From the NCBI RefSeq assembly GCF_000743705.1, contig NZ_JQEZ01000001.1, positions 240,070 to 304,069 of the forward strand: a stretch of 64,000 nucleotides of DNA. Reading direction: 5' to 3'. Both the position numbers and the translations under genes were made by a program. Source of the DNA: Ruegeria halocynthiae. GTDB taxonomy: Bacteria; Pseudomonadota; Alphaproteobacteria; Rhodobacterales; Rhodobacteraceae. Under the pieces are notes generated by a model. It had not been told where the DNA came from and did no database searches. It worked only from the letters and a program-made list of their open reading frames with translations. Positions 34,530 through 44,061 of the stretch are shown here, piece after piece (position 1 is the stretch's first letter; each line of letters opens with the position of its first letter).

Positions 34530-34555
34530 GATCAGTTTTCCGGTCGAACGATTGA

Positions 34556-35311
34556 TCAGTTGATCAGGGTCGGCTTAGCCACGTTGCTTTTGGGCAGCAC
34601 ACCCAAACGGCGCGCGACTTCGGAATAAGCGTCGGTCAAACTGCCCAGATCCCGGCGGAACACGTCCTTGTCCAGCTTCTGGCCGGTCTCGATATCCCAA
34701 AGGCGGCAGCTGTCCGGGCTGATCTCATCCGCGACGATCAGGCGCTGAAAGTCGCCTTCGAACACGCGGCCGATTTCGATCTTGAAGTCGACCAGGCGGA
34801 TACCCACGGCCAGCATCATGCCGCTCATGAAATCATTCACCCGCAGCGCCAGGCTAAGAATGTCGTCCATGTCCTGCTGGCTGGCCCAGCCAAAGGCAGC
34901 AATATGTTCCTCGGTGACCAACGGATCACCCAGCGCGTCATCCTTATAGCAATATTCCACGATCGGACGCGGAAGCTGTGTGCCTTCGGCAATGCCCAGA
35001 CGCTTTGACATGGTTCCTGCGGCATAGTTGCGCACGATGATTTCAAGCGGAACAATCTCGCAATTGCGCACCAGTTGTTCGCGCATGTTCAGGCGACGGA
35101 TGAAATGTGTCGGGACACCGATCTGGTTCAGGCCGGTCATGAAGAACTCGCTCAGACGGTTGTTCAGAACACCTTTTCCGTCGATAACGTCTTTCTTCTC
35201 GGCGTTGAACGCAGTCGCATCGTCCTTGAAATACTGAACGATGGTGCCCGGTTCGGGGCCTTCATACAGAATCTTGGCCTTGCCTTCGTAGATTTTCTTG
35301 CGACGCGCCAT
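34556..35311 (-). CDS. purC: SAICAR synthetase PurC
   Basis: Condenses CAIR with aspartate in purine synthesis. The 251-residue product begins [20 protein letters not shown] and shows [13 protein letters not shown], the substrate-binding [20 protein letters not shown], the metal/ATP region [10 protein letters not shown], and [12 protein letters not shown]. Start ATG 35311 is chosen over the frame's 35326 start since AAGGGG sits before it and family members start here. It is divergent from the DUF1476 gene across 251 bases of spacer. Confidence 0.97.
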   Translation of the reverse strand: MARRKKIYEGKAKILYEGPEPGTIVQYFKDDATAFNAEKKDVIDGKGVLNNRLSEFFMTGLNQIGVPTHFIRRLNMREQLVRNCEIVPLEIIVRNYAAGTMSKRLGIAEGTQLPRPIVEYCYKDDALGDPLVTEEHIAAFGWASQQDMDDILSLALRVNDFMSGMMLAVGIRLVDFKIEIGRVFEGDFQRLIVADEISPDSCRLWDIETGQKLDKDVFRRDLGSLTDAYSEVARRLGVLPKSNVAKPTLIN

Positions 35312-35562
35312 CGGGGCCCCTTCCATATCGGCAATGCGCGATTACCACGCAGTTGCGGCCCTCATAGTGCAGCGCGCCGCAACCCGCAAGTTATCAGGCA
35401 TCCCGACCATTCCGCTTTGACCTTTTGAAAGCACGGGTTGCCGCCGATCACCGCACTCGGCTGCACGGCACATTTGGTCGCGCAATGGCTGATTTCGCTA
35501 TACATTCCGATGTGGTTTTTTTATCTGTTCTACAAGATATCAAGATATGAGGCCCTCAATCA

Positions 35563-35880
35563 ATGACCACGTTTGACGAACGCGAAAACGCCTTTGAAGC
35601 CAAGTTTGCGCATGACGAGGAAATGCAGTTCAAGGCCCAGGCCCGCTGCAACAAACTGCTTGGCCTTTGGGCTGCTGAAAAGATGGGCAAAACCGGGGAC
35701 GCGGCGGACGATTACGCGAAAACCGTCGTGATCGCCGATTTTGAAGAAGCCGGGCACGAAGACGTTGTGCGCAAGGTCGCCGGCGACCTGGGTGCGCTGT
35801 CATCGGACGATGAAGTCCGCGCCAAGCTGGCCGAACTTTTGCCCGAAGCCAAAGCCCAGGTTCTGACTGAAACCGATTAA
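35563..35880 (+). CDS. DUF1476 protein, F1-ATPase zeta inhibitor subunit
   Basis: A 105-residue helical protein of the DUF1476 family, identified in Paracoccus as the natural inhibitor (zeta) of the F1Fo-ATPase. The conserved start TTFDERENAFEAKFAHDEEM is the inhibitory N-terminal segment. ARCNKLLGLWAAEKMG and VVRKVAGDLGA follow. Here it is a monocistron with its own terminator at 35929-35968, far from the atp genes. Function as a brake on ATP hydrolysis is by homology. Confidence 0.9.
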   Translation: MTTFDERENAFEAKFAHDEEMQFKAQARCNKLLGLWAAEKMGKTGDAADDYAKTVVIADFEEAGHEDVVRKVAGDLGALSSDDEVRAKLAELLPEAKAQVLTETD

Positions 35881-35928
35881 GGCGCTTTGCCGTCCTCATG
35901 ATCTTCATGAGTTTTATGAATTTGATTT

Positions 35929-35968
35929 GACGCCCCGGTCATGAGACATGGGGCGTCTCTGTTTTTAT
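35929..35968 (+). terminator. Rho-independent terminator after DUF1476 gene
   Basis: GACGCCCC (35929-35936) pairs with GGGGCGTC (35950-35957), followed by TCTGTTTTTATT. It lies between the zeta inhibitor gene and the methyltransferase, only 32 bases before the next start codon. Confidence 0.85.
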
Positions 35969-35999
35969 TGGCCACCTGTGCCGTTTCTCGGATAATCCA

Positions 36000-37013
36000 A
36001 TGACAAATGCACTGACCAACTTTCTGGATACAAATGGCGTCATTCTGGCGGATGGGGCTACGGGCACCAATCTGTTCAATATGGGATTGCAGGCGGGCGA
36101 CGCCCCCGAAATTTGGAACGTGGAAGAAGCCGACAAAATTCGTGCGCTGTACCAGGGTTCCGTCGATGCGGGCAGCGACCTGTTTCTGACAAACACGTTT
36201 GGCGGCACCTCTGCGCGGCTAAAACTGCACGAGGCGCAAAACCGCGTTGGCGAATTGAACCGCATCGGGGCCGAATTGGGTCGGGAAGTTGCTGACAAGG
36301 CCGGGCGACCCGTCATCGTGGCCGGATCAGTTGGCCCGACGGGCGAGATCATGCAGCCCGTGGGCAGCCTGTCACATGCTGATGCGGTCGAGATGTTTCA
36401 TGAACAGGCTGACGCGCTCAAGGCGGGCGGCGCGGACGTTCTGTGGCTTGAAACCATCAGCGCACCGGAAGAGTTTCGCGCGGCGGCCGAGGCTTTTGCC
36501 CTGGTGGATATGCCGTGGTGCGGCACCATGAGCTTTGATACCGCAGGTCGCACCATGATGGGCGTGACCTCTGCCGATCTTGCCCAATTGGTCGAGACCC
36601 TGCCGAACCCGCCCGCCGCCTTTGGGGCCAATTGCGGGACCGGCGCATCGGATATCCTGCGCACCGTCCTTGGCTTTGCGGCGCAAGGCACCGAGCGGCC
36701 GCTGATTTCAAAAGGGAACGCAGGCATTCCGAAATATGTGGACGGTCATATCCATTATGACGGCACGCCCGAACTGATGGGGCAATATGCGACCATGGCG
36801 CGGGATTCGGGGGCTACAATCATCGGTGGCTGCTGTGGCACGATGCCAGCACACTTGCGTGAGATGCGCAAAGCTTTGGATAGTGCTCCGAGTGGATCGC
36901 GCCCAACGCTGGACCAGATCACGGATGCACTGGGGCCGTTTTCCTCGGCCTCGGACGGGACCGGCGATGATGCCGCGCCCGAGCGGCGGACGCGCCGCCG
37001 CCGCCGCGCCTGA
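36000..37013 (+). CDS. bmt: Betaine--homocysteine S-methyltransferase (Bmt type)
   Basis: Moves a methyl group from glycine betaine to homocysteine, giving methionine and dimethylglycine. The 337-residue TIM barrel has DGATGTNLFNMGLQAGDAPE near the N-terminus. The zinc-binding cysteines lie in FGANCGTG and IIGGCCGTMP. It lacks cobalamin domains, so it is not MetH. An Arg-rich tail (RRTRRRRRA) ends the protein. Family members may also use DMSP or related betaines as donor, of interest because the window carries dmdA. It ends convergent with the hydratase gene. Confidence 0.88.
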   Translation: MTNALTNFLDTNGVILADGATGTNLFNMGLQAGDAPEIWNVEEADKIRALYQGSVDAGSDLFLTNTFGGTSARLKLHEAQNRVGELNRIGAELGREVADKAGRPVIVAGSVGPTGEIMQPVGSLSHADAVEMFHEQADALKAGGADVLWLETISAPEEFRAAAEAFALVDMPWCGTMSFDTAGRTMMGVTSADLAQLVETLPNPPAAFGANCGTGASDILRTVLGFAAQGTERPLISKGNAGIPKYVDGHIHYDGTPELMGQYATMARDSGATIIGGCCGTMPAHLREMRKALDSAPSGSRPTLDQITDALGPFSSASDGTGDDAAPERRTRRRRRA

Positions 37014-37018
37014 GCGTT

Positions 37019-37795
37019 TCAGCGCCCCTCGAATTTCGGGGGGCGTTTTTGCATGAAGGCCACGACGCCTTCGGCGAAATCGCGCGAGCGTCCGCAATCC
37101 CCTTGCAGGTGGGCCTCGATCTCTAACTGCTGTGAAAGCGTTGTTTCATAGGTTCCACGGATCGCCTTTTTGATCGCACCGAAGCCTGCCGTTGGGCCTT
37201 TGGCAAGATATTGCGCCCGGCTGCGCCAATGGGCTTCAAACTCGGCATCCGGAACGGCTTCCCAGATCAACCCCCAGTCATCGGCCTGACGCGCACTGAT
37301 CTTATCGGCAAACAGCGCGGCCCCCATGGCTTTGGCAAAGCCCATCTGGCGCGGCATGAACCATGTTCCGCCCGCATCCGGCAACAGGCCAATCCGCGCG
37401 AAGGCCTGCAGGAAATAGGCACTTTCGGTCGCGATCACCACATCAGCACACAACGCAAGGTTGGCCCCTGCCCCGGCCGCCGGTCCGTTCACTGCTGCAA
37501 TCGTGGGAACCGGACAATCATAGATCGCTTCCAGCATCGGCTCGTATTCATCACGCAGCGTTTTTTCTAGGTCGATCTTGCCGGTGCTGGACGCATCCCC
37601 AAGATCCTGACCGGAACAAAACGCATCCCCTGCGCCCGTCAGAACAATGGCCCGGGCGTTTTGGGCGGCGTGTTTCATCGCATAGGTAACCTCGGCTCGC
37701 ATCTGCGAGGTCATCGCGTTCAGTTTCTCTGCCCGGTTCAAGGTCAGCACGGCCAAGTCGTCCGTGATGTCCAGCAGCACTGTTTCGTAGTCCAT
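37019..37795 (-). CDS. Enoyl-CoA hydratase/isomerase family, PaaG-like
   Basis: A 258-residue crotonase-fold protein. The oxyanion-hole motifs are AFCSGQDLGDA and NGPAAGAGANLALCADVVIA. The Asp in RIGLLPDAGGTWFMPR matches the PaaG isomerase group, which lacks the first hydratase Glu. The C-terminal helix MQKRPPKFEGR is typical. The likely role is in phenylacetyl-CoA or related acyl-CoA breakdown, but other paa genes are not here. The 3' end overlaps the bmt terminator hairpin. Confidence 0.87.
   Translation of the reverse strand: MDYETVLLDITDDLAVLTLNRAEKLNAMTSQMRAEVTYAMKHAAQNARAIVLTGAGDAFCSGQDLGDASSTGKIDLEKTLRDEYEPMLEAIYDCPVPTIAAVNGPAAGAGANLALCADVVIATESAYFLQAFARIGLLPDAGGTWFMPRQMGFAKAMGAALFADKISARQADDWGLIWEAVPDAEFEAHWRSRAQYLAKGPTAGFGAIKKAIRGTYETTLSQQLEIEAHLQGDCGRSRDFAEGVVAFMQKRPPKFEGR
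37022..37050 (+). terminator. Terminator hairpin after bmt
   Basis: GCGCCCCTCG (37022-37031) pairs with CGGGGGGCGT (37037-37046), allowing G-U pairs, then TTTTT. It lies inside the last codons of the convergent hydratase gene, so it serves double duty. Confidence 0.7.
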
Positions 37796-37867
37796 ACATC
37801 CCCCTGCAAGCTTAAAGCACGATCAAACCTGCCTTAAATGCCGGGGAAGGAAAAGGTGAACCAAAGG

Positions 37868-38323
37868 TCACTCATCCAGAATTTGGCGCAAACGCTCTTT
37901 CTCGGCATCGCTTAGGGCGTCCGTATCAGCGGTGCCATGCGCGTTGGATCTATTGCGCAGAAAATTCCACCCCATCCCGGCGGCAATCAACAACATGATT
38001 GGGCCAGCCAGCCACAGCATCAGGTTCGAACCGGTCGTGGTGGGTTTCAGCAGTACATATTCACCATAGCGGTCCACGATAAAGTCGATTGCTTCTCTAT
38101 CCGTATCGCCTGCCACCAGACGTTCACGCAGCAGCAAGCGCAAATCGCGGGCAAGTTCCGCGTTGCTTTCGTCGATGCTTTCGTTGCGGCACACCAGACA
38201 CCGCAGTCCGACGCTCAGATCGCGGGCGCGTTGTTCAAGCACCGGGTCATCCAGTACCTCATCGGGCTGGACAGCAAAAAGCGGCGAGGCCAGCACTGCG
38301 AGGATGAGAATCAGACGTTTCAT
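37868..38323 (-). CDS. ccmH: Cytochrome c maturation protein CcmH
   Basis: Periplasm-facing thiol oxidoreductase that presents reduced apocytochrome c for haem ligation. The 151-residue product has a signal peptide (LILILAVLASPLFAVQPDEV), the conserved LRCLVCRNESIDESNA Cys pair, and one C-terminal membrane helix (LMLWLAGPIMLLIAAGMGW). Its short cytoplasmic tail ends in RLRQILDE. It overlaps ccmF by 4 bases (ATGA). This is the short CcmH/CycL form. Confidence 0.94.
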   Translation of the reverse strand: MKRLILILAVLASPLFAVQPDEVLDDPVLEQRARDLSVGLRCLVCRNESIDESNAELARDLRLLLRERLVAGDTDREAIDFIVDRYGEYVLLKPTTTGSNLMLWLAGPIMLLIAAGMGWNFLRNRSNAHGTADTDALSDAEKERLRQILDE

Positions 38324-40284
38324 TCTGCGGGCACTCCGGCAGTCGGCGTCTTACGTGCGCCGGCCGCGACGCGGAACCTGCGGTCAGACAGGCTGAGAAG
38401 GCCGCCCAACGCCATCAGGATACACCCGCCCCAGATCCAGTTCGCAAGCGGCTTGATATAGGTTCGCATCACCCAGCCGCCATCGTCTTGCTGATCGCCG
38501 ATAACCACGTAAAGGTCACGCAAAAGACGATAGTCGATTGCGGCCTCGGTGGTGGGCATCCGCGCGACTGGATAGTTGCGCTTTTCCGGGTGCAGCGTCG
38601 CAACGGGCTGCCCGTCCGCTTCGATCCGAACATCCGCCATGGTCGAGAAATAGTTGGGGCCCTGAACATTCCGGACGCCATCCAACGTCAGCGTGAACTG
38701 ACCCACCGTGAACGGCTGACCGGGTTGTGCGACGCGGATATCCTCAACCTCCCACGCGGTCAGGCCCGCGATGGCAAACATAGTCACGCCCATGCCTGTA
38801 TGCGCCACGGCCTTGCCCCAATCCGCTCTGGGCAGACGGAACAACCGTCCAAAGCTGCCCTTGCGGCCCGTGCGGCCCCATAGATCCACAGCGGCACCGA
38901 AGGTAACCCAAGCCCCCAGGAACAGACCAACCGGACCCAGCGCGCTGCGCCCTGATTGCATGACCCACACCAGCAAGGCCAGCGCAACGGCAAGCACAAA
39001 CGCATAGCGCAGCGAATAGGCCGCTTTGCCCAGCTTTCCGCGTTTCCAGGGCAGCATGGCCCCAACCGGCAATACGATCCCCAAAGCGATCATAAATGGT
39101 GTGAATGCGGAATTGAAAAATGGCGCCCCGACCGAGAGTTTGCGATCGAACGCCATTTCAGCCACCATCGGCCACAAAGTTCCGAAGAAGACGACAAAAC
39201 AGCTGACGGCCAATAGGATGTTGTTAAGCAACAGCGCGCTTTCGCGGCTGACCATGCCGAACACGCCCTTCGCCTCCATCGCTTGTGCGCGGGCGGCGAA
39301 CAATGTCAGCGCGCCGCCGATGAAGACCACCAGGATGATCAGGATAAAAACGCCACGCTCAGGATCGTTGGCGAATGCATGAACCGACGTCAGCAGCCCG
39401 GATCGTACAATAAACGTACCGATCAACGAGAACCCGAAGGCGATGATCGCTAGCAGGATGGTCCAGCTTTTCAACGCTTCGCGCTTTTCCACAACGATGG
39501 CAGAATGCAGCAGCGCAGCCGCCAGTAACCACGGCATGAACGAGGCGTTTTCGACCGGGTCCCAGAACCAGAAACCGCCCCAGCCCAGCTCATAATACGC
39601 CCACCAGGACCCCAGCGCGATTCCGATGGTCAGGAATATCCAGGCCGCCAGCGTCCATGGCCGGACCCACCGGCCCCATGCCGCATCCACGCGCCCCTCG
39701 ATCAACGCGGCGACGGCAAAGCTGAACGCCATGCTCAGACCAACGTATCCCAGATATAAAAACGGCGGGTGGAACGCCAAACCCGGATCCTGAAGCAACG
39801 GGTTAAGGTCGCGCCCGTCAAACGGGGCAACGATCAGCCGGTCGAACGGATTGGACGTGAACAGGATAAAGGCAAAGAACGCCACGCCAATGGCTGCCTG
39901 AACCGCCAGAACGCGCGCCTTGAGTGTCGGGGGCAAGCCACCGCCAAAGAAGGCGGCCGTCGCACCAAACAGGGCAACAATCAGCACCCACAACAGCATC
40001 GACCCTTCGTGATTTCCCCATGTCCCGCTGATTTTATACAGCATCGGTTTGGCCGAATGGCTGTTTTCGACAACCACCCGCAGCGAGAAGTCGGACGTGA
40101 TAAACGCCCAGACCAAAGCCCCAAACGAAAAGGCGACAAGCAGGAACTGCGCAATCGCTGCAGTTTCTGCAAATGCCATCCATCCTGTCCAGCGTTTTGC
40201 AGCTCCGACAAGGGGCACCACCGACTGCGCGATAGCGACAAGGAAGGCGAGGATAAGGGCGAAGTGGCCAAGTTCGGTAATCAT
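38320..40284 (-). CDS. ccmF: Haem lyase subunit CcmF
   Basis: Large inner membrane protein that attaches haem to apocytochrome c. The 654-residue product has many membrane helices. The tryptophan-rich motif WGGFWFWDPVENASF faces the periplasm near residue 240. A second Trp/His set is near GTWGNHEGSMLLWVL. Start ATG 40284 (MITELGHFALILAF) is preferred over the frame's 40320 start because it begins directly at helix 1. It overlaps ccmH downstream. A holin gene precedes it by 74 bases. Confidence 0.95.
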   Translation of the reverse strand: MITELGHFALILAFLVAIAQSVVPLVGAAKRWTGWMAFAETAAIAQFLLVAFSFGALVWAFITSDFSLRVVVENSHSAKPMLYKISGTWGNHEGSMLLWVLIVALFGATAAFFGGGLPPTLKARVLAVQAAIGVAFFAFILFTSNPFDRLIVAPFDGRDLNPLLQDPGLAFHPPFLYLGYVGLSMAFSFAVAALIEGRVDAAWGRWVRPWTLAAWIFLTIGIALGSWWAYYELGWGGFWFWDPVENASFMPWLLAAALLHSAIVVEKREALKSWTILLAIIAFGFSLIGTFIVRSGLLTSVHAFANDPERGVFILIILVVFIGGALTLFAARAQAMEAKGVFGMVSRESALLLNNILLAVSCFVVFFGTLWPMVAEMAFDRKLSVGAPFFNSAFTPFMIALGIVLPVGAMLPWKRGKLGKAAYSLRYAFVLAVALALLVWVMQSGRSALGPVGLFLGAWVTFGAAVDLWGRTGRKGSFGRLFRLPRADWGKAVAHTGMGVTMFAIAGLTAWEVEDIRVAQPGQPFTVGQFTLTLDGVRNVQGPNYFSTMADVRIEADGQPVATLHPEKRNYPVARMPTTEAAIDYRLLRDLYVVIGDQQDDGGWVMRTYIKPLANWIWGGCILMALGGLLSLSDRRFRVAAGARKTPTAGVPAE

Positions 40285-40358
40285 GACCCGCGTATAATCC
40301 TGTCGCGGGGCAATCACCAATCACTTTAGCCCATTTTGGGCGAACATAGTGTCGCGGT

Positions 40359-40937
40359 TCAGGCCCTTCGCCCGCGCCGCCAGTCTTCTAGCGCGCGGTT
40401 GTCATCGGGGTGGCTAACCGCATCGGCCAATGCCGCGTCCGTACCGGGATCGGCGGCCCCAATTCCGCTGTCCTGCAGTCTTTCCAGTGCTTGAAGGTTC
40501 TCGATAACCATCGGGGTGCGCAGCATTATGGCCGAAATTTCCCGTTGCAGATCCTGAACCTTGGCCTGATGGCGCGCGCCGAAATAGAATGAGACGACCA
40601 CCCCCAGCAGCCACCACAACGGCTCTGGCACTAGCGCGATGCCCTGCATACGCGCTGCGAACCACAGCGGATCAACCATGGCGGCAATGAACAGGCCAAG
40701 TGTTCCCAGCGCCAGCGCCGGGCGCGGTAAACGGTTCAACCCATCCATGAACCGATCAAAAGCGCCCCTTTGCGGTATTTGAAACTCGGCCCCGAACTGG
40801 GCCACGGCCTGCTGTTTCAACACAGCGCTTCGGTCGGCGCCTGCCTCGGCATTTTCCCGAAAAACTTCGGCCGTCTCACGCACCACATTGCGCCCACCGC
40901 CAAACAGAAGGGCGAATATTCCTGAAATTAATCCCAC
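40359..40937 (-). CDS. GTA/phage-type holin, three membrane segments
   Basis: A 192-residue protein of the Rhodobacterales holin family (GTA_holin_3TM type). An N-terminal hydrophobic segment LISGIFALLFGGG is followed by RLPRPALALGTLGLFIAAMV and PLWWLLGVVVSFYFGARHQ. A charged C-terminal tail follows. It should permeabilise the inner membrane and release the muramidase. GTG start 40937 overlaps the muramidase stop by 10 bases. In Rhodobacter capsulatus the homologous pair (rcc00555/rcc00556) is needed for gene transfer agent release. No capsid genes are in the window. Confidence 0.87.
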   Translation of the reverse strand: MGLISGIFALLFGGGRNVVRETAEVFRENAEAGADRSAVLKQQAVAQFGAEFQIPQRGAFDRFMDGLNRLPRPALALGTLGLFIAAMVDPLWFAARMQGIALVPEPLWWLLGVVVSFYFGARHQAKVQDLQREISAIMLRTPMVIENLQALERLQDSGIGAADPGTDAALADAVSHPDDNRALEDWRRGRRA

Positions 40938-41539
40938 CCCGAAACCCTTTTTTGAAACTCGGCGTTGCTCAAGTGATAAGACGCAGACAGGAATTCCTCG
41001 GCCCGGCGTATCCAGCCGCCTTTGCCCCCTGCCCGCGTGCGCGCATATTTCCGGGATGCCCGCCTGCGGTCTGCCAACCTGAAATAGTAGTTGCGCCGCG
41101 CCACGCCGTACGCGTCCCTCAGCGCGATCGGATCGGGATCAGCAGCATTGCGACAAGCCCGCGCCGTTTGCGGCCCGACAATGCCATCCACGGCGACGTC
41201 ATACCCCATGGCGCGCAGCAAGCGCTGCAGGATTTTAACCGCCTGCGCACCAGCATTGACGTACATATCAAATACCGAAGCCTGAACCGCCTGCGGCAAC
41301 ACCCCAAGCTGCGGCAATTCAAAGTAATGTCGCACAAAAATATCCACCGCCCGGGATTTGCTGAGCATACGCACATCAGCCTTGTTCACTGCCCCGTCGC
41401 CCGATAAATCAAGACCCAGCCTGCGCAGAGTATGAACGGTTACACCGTATTTCGTAGCACCCCCGGGATCATCCGGGTCATCTATAAAGCCCCCCTCTCG
41501 TGCCACAATCTCAGTCGCAATCTGCCGAACCGTCCGCAT
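40928..41539 (-). CDS. Holin-associated N-acetylmuramidase (endolysin)
   Basis: A 203-residue lysozyme-like enzyme of glycoside hydrolase family 108. The catalytic Glu is in EIVAREGGFIDDPDDPGGAT, with KYGVTVHTL next. A peptidoglycan-binding-like part has AVDGIVGPQT. ATG 41539 is chosen because GGAGG lies 6 bases upstream. The open frame continues to 41629 with an alternative ATG at 41578. It is coupled to the holin and separated from ccmE by a terminator, so it likely has its own promoter within 41540-41600. Confidence 0.9.
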   Translation of the reverse strand: MRTVRQIATEIVAREGGFIDDPDDPGGATKYGVTVHTLRRLGLDLSGDGAVNKADVRMLSKSRAVDIFVRHYFELPQLGVLPQAVQASVFDMYVNAGAQAVKILQRLLRAMGYDVAVDGIVGPQTARACRNAADPDPIALRDAYGVARRNYYFRLADRRRASRKYARTRAGGKGGWIRRAEEFLSASYHLSNAEFQKRVSGWD

Positions 41540-41600
41540 CGCACCCTCCGCAATTGTTTGCACAAACGCTCGGGCCATCGGGTTAATTCCAGACAACAAG

Positions 41601-41634
41601 AAAGGGCGCTGCGACCCCTTGGTACGCAACGCCC
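41601..41634 (-). terminator. Rho-independent terminator after ccmE
   Basis: On the minus strand GGGCGTTGCG-N11-CGCAGCGCCC, one mismatch, then TTTCTTGTTG. It lies 32 bases past the ccmE stop and isolates the muramidase-holin pair from ccmE. Confidence 0.82.
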
Positions 41635-41666
41635 CGTTGAATTCTCAGCCATTTCCAGCGTGCGGA

Positions 41667-42113
41667 TCAGCTTTCGCCAGATTCCTGATAAACGCCCTGT
41701 TCCTTCAGCGCATCCACAACCTCTTTCGGCATGTATGTCTCATCATGTTTTGCAAGTATTTCCGTGGCTTGAAATACACCGTTCACGTAACTTCCAGTGC
41801 CGATCATCCCCTGATTTTCGGTAAATAGATCTGGCAAAACACCCTTATAAGCAACCGGAACACTTTCCCCGCCATCTGTCACAACGAAATGCACCGTTTC
41901 CCCCTGCCCACGAATGATCGAGCCTTCTTCGACCAGCCCACCGATGCGAAACACCTCGGACGGCTTTGGGGGTTCGGCGATCACCTGACTGGGTGAGCGG
42001 AAAAAGTTGATCCCATCGCGCATCGCATACCCAATCAACACCGTCGACAATGCCAAGGCGACAACGGCCAGCGTAATGACTTGAATTCGGCGGCGTTTCT
42101 TGAGCGTTTTCAT
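41667..42113 (-). CDS. ccmE: Cytochrome c maturation haem chaperone CcmE
   Basis: Periplasmic haem carrier, bound to the membrane by one N-terminal helix, that passes haem to CcmF. The 148-residue protein has the anchor VITLAVVALALSTVLIGYAM at about residues 12-31. The covalent haem ligand His is in KHDETYMPKEV. The OB-fold core shows FRIGGLVEEGSI and VHFVVTDG. It follows argC by only 7 bases, so it is cotranscribed with arginine synthesis rather than with ccmF. Confidence 0.95.
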   Translation of the reverse strand: MKTLKKRRRIQVITLAVVALALSTVLIGYAMRDGINFFRSPSQVIAEPPKPSEVFRIGGLVEEGSIIRGQGETVHFVVTDGGESVPVAYKGVLPDLFTENQGMIGTGSYVNGVFQATEILAKHDETYMPKEVVDALKEQGVYQESGES

Positions 42114-42120
42114 TTCATCC

Positions 42121-43149
42121 TCACGGGAACAGCGGGGCCATTGTCAGGCCCGCGGTTTCAGGTTCACCTAACATCAGGTTAGCGTTCTGCAAGGCCTGCC
42201 CGCTGCTACCTTTTGTCAGGTTATCCAATGCGCCGATCACAATGGCGCGACGTTCGATCCGGTCTGCGACAACACCGATATGGCAATAGTTCGAGCCCCG
42301 CACATGATGGGTCGAGGGCGTCTCGCCAAATGGAAGCATCTGGATAAACGGCTCATTTTCATAAGCTTTCTGCAGTGTCTCATACACGCTGACCGGATCA
42401 CCTTTGACATAAGTCGTGGCCAGAATACCCCGGTTTGCCGGGATCAGATGCGGCGTGAACTGCACGTGAACAGGACGTCCGGCCAGTTCCGAAAACTCCT
42501 GATCGAACTCGCCCAGATGCCGATGCGTGCCGCCCACGGCGTAGGCGCTGTACCCCTCGCTGAGTTCCGCGTGCAGAAGATTTTCCTTCAGCGACCGCCC
42601 CGCCCCGGAAACCGCGCATTTCAGGTCCAGAATGATATCGTCCAGATCAATGACATTGGCCGAGATCAGAGGTCGCAGCACATACTGCCCCGTCGCCGCG
42701 TTACAGCCGGTTCCGGCCACCAGCCGGGCAGCGCGGATGTCGTCGCGGTAAAACTCGGTCAGACCATAAACAGCCTCTTGCTGCTGTTCCAAGGCGACGT
42801 GTGGGTTGCCGTACCACTTTTCGTATTCGGCCGCATCGCGCAGCCGAAAATCTGCTGATAAATCAATGATTTTCAGGTTTTTTGGCAGGTCCCGAATGAC
42901 CTCTTGGCTGGTTTTGTGCGGCAAGGCGCAGAAACACAGGTCGATCCCGGCAAAGTCGATTTCCGAGATTTTGCACAGATCGGGCAGGTCCATATGCCGC
43001 AGATGTGGGAAAACCTGCGCCATTGGCTGACCGGCCTTACGTTCGGCGGCCAGTGCCGTGATCTCCAGGTTCGGGTGCTCGGCGATCAGCCGCACCAATT
43101 CAGCGCCGGTGTACCCGGATGCGCCCAGAATTGCGATTTTATGGGTCAT
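42121..43149 (-). CDS. argC: N-acetyl-gamma-glutamyl-phosphate reductase ArgC
   Basis: Third step of arginine synthesis, NADPH reduction of N-acetylglutamyl phosphate. The 342-residue product has the Rossmann motif [15 protein letters not shown] and the active-site Cys in [15 protein letters not shown]. The catalytic-pocket Gly-Ser set is in [13 protein letters not shown]. The length fits the long ArgC type. It leads ccmE with 7 bases between. Confidence 0.96.
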   Translation of the reverse strand: MTHKIAILGASGYTGAELVRLIAEHPNLEITALAAERKAGQPMAQVFPHLRHMDLPDLCKISEIDFAGIDLCFCALPHKTSQEVIRDLPKNLKIIDLSADFRLRDAAEYEKWYGNPHVALEQQQEAVYGLTEFYRDDIRAARLVAGTGCNAATGQYVLRPLISANVIDLDDIILDLKCAVSGAGRSLKENLLHAELSEGYSAYAVGGTHRHLGEFDQEFSELAGRPVHVQFTPHLIPANRGILATTYVKGDPVSVYETLQKAYENEPFIQMLPFGETPSTHHVRGSNYCHIGVVADRIERRAIVIGALDNLTKGSSGQALQNANLMLGEPETAGLTMAPLFP

Positions 43150-43243
43150 GTCAGACCTCTTGTTTCACTGTGTCACATGTCACGACCGCCGATGCGACGG
43201 TCTTTGGATTACGGAATCGGAAAGCGGCTGTCCTTGACCTAAG

Positions 43244-44053
43244 TCAGACAGCCTGGAACGTGATTTGTCGTCGGAGAAACTGAGTCGCCCTGTCACTGAC
43301 AAACTCGGGTTTGCCACTTGTCAAAAAGCCACCCTGACCTTCGCCCAGCATGTTTGGGTGCCTCTGAAGGTAATCTCTCAGGCTTTCGGCGACCAGATCG
43401 CCCTGGCTGAACACCTGCACATCCGGCCCAAGTGCCCGGCGAAAGGTTTCGACCATCAAGGGGTAATGGGTGCAGCCCAAAATAGCCGCCTGCGGCTCGG
43501 GCATCTTGCGTTTCAGAGCGTCCACATGGGACCGCACCAGCGCTTCGGCCAGGATCAAATCACCGTCCTCGATGGCGTCGACAACGCCACCGCAGGCTTG
43601 TGCTTCGACATCCACACCGATGGCGCGAAAGGCCAACTCACGCTGAAACGCGCGGCTGGATACGGTCGCAGGCGTCGCAAACAGGGCAACGTGCTTGACC
43701 GCAACCTCGCGCGGGGGGCTGTTGTCGCCCCACTGGCGTTCAGTCAGTGCCTCGATCAAAGGGACAAAGACCCCGAGAACACGTTTGTCTTGCGGTACGC
43801 CCTCTTCCTGCATCCGGCGTAGCGCTGCGGCGCTGGCCGTATTGCAGGCCAGAATCACCAGATCGCAACCCCGGTTCCAAAGGTCGTTCACCGCTTTGCG
43901 TGTCAGATCATAGATGTTCTCTGCGTCGCGCACGCCATACGGCGCATGTGCGCTGTCGGCAAAGTACAGGAAATCCACGTCCGGCAGGTGTTTCTGCGCG
44001 GCCTCCAGAACGGTAAGACCGCCCAAACCAGAATCAAAGATGCCTACTGCCAT
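43244..44053 (-). CDS. murI: Glutamate racemase MurI
   Basis: Supplies D-glutamate for peptidoglycan. The 269-residue protein has the two catalytic cysteines: [15 protein letters not shown] (first) and [16 protein letters not shown] (second). [15 protein letters not shown] marks the N-terminus. It follows the acyltransferase gene by 8 bases. An imperfect hairpin with only a weak T run lies across the stop codon (about 43226-43253); I did not count it as a terminator. Confidence 0.96.
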   Translation of the reverse strand: MAVGIFDSGLGGLTVLEAAQKHLPDVDFLYFADSAHAPYGVRDAENIYDLTRKAVNDLWNRGCDLVILACNTASAAALRRMQEEGVPQDKRVLGVFVPLIEALTERQWGDNSPPREVAVKHVALFATPATVSSRAFQRELAFRAIGVDVEAQACGGVVDAIEDGDLILAEALVRSHVDALKRKMPEPQAAILGCTHYPLMVETFRRALGPDVQVFSQGDLVAESLRDYLQRHPNMLGEGQGGFLTSGKPEFVSDRATQFLRRQITFQAV

Positions 44054-44061
44054 TTGCCCCT

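Noticed and set aside
43226-43253. Hairpin spanning the murI stop codon
   Set aside because: Stem is fair (7 bp plus inner pairs) but followed by a weak T run; not strong enough as a terminator.
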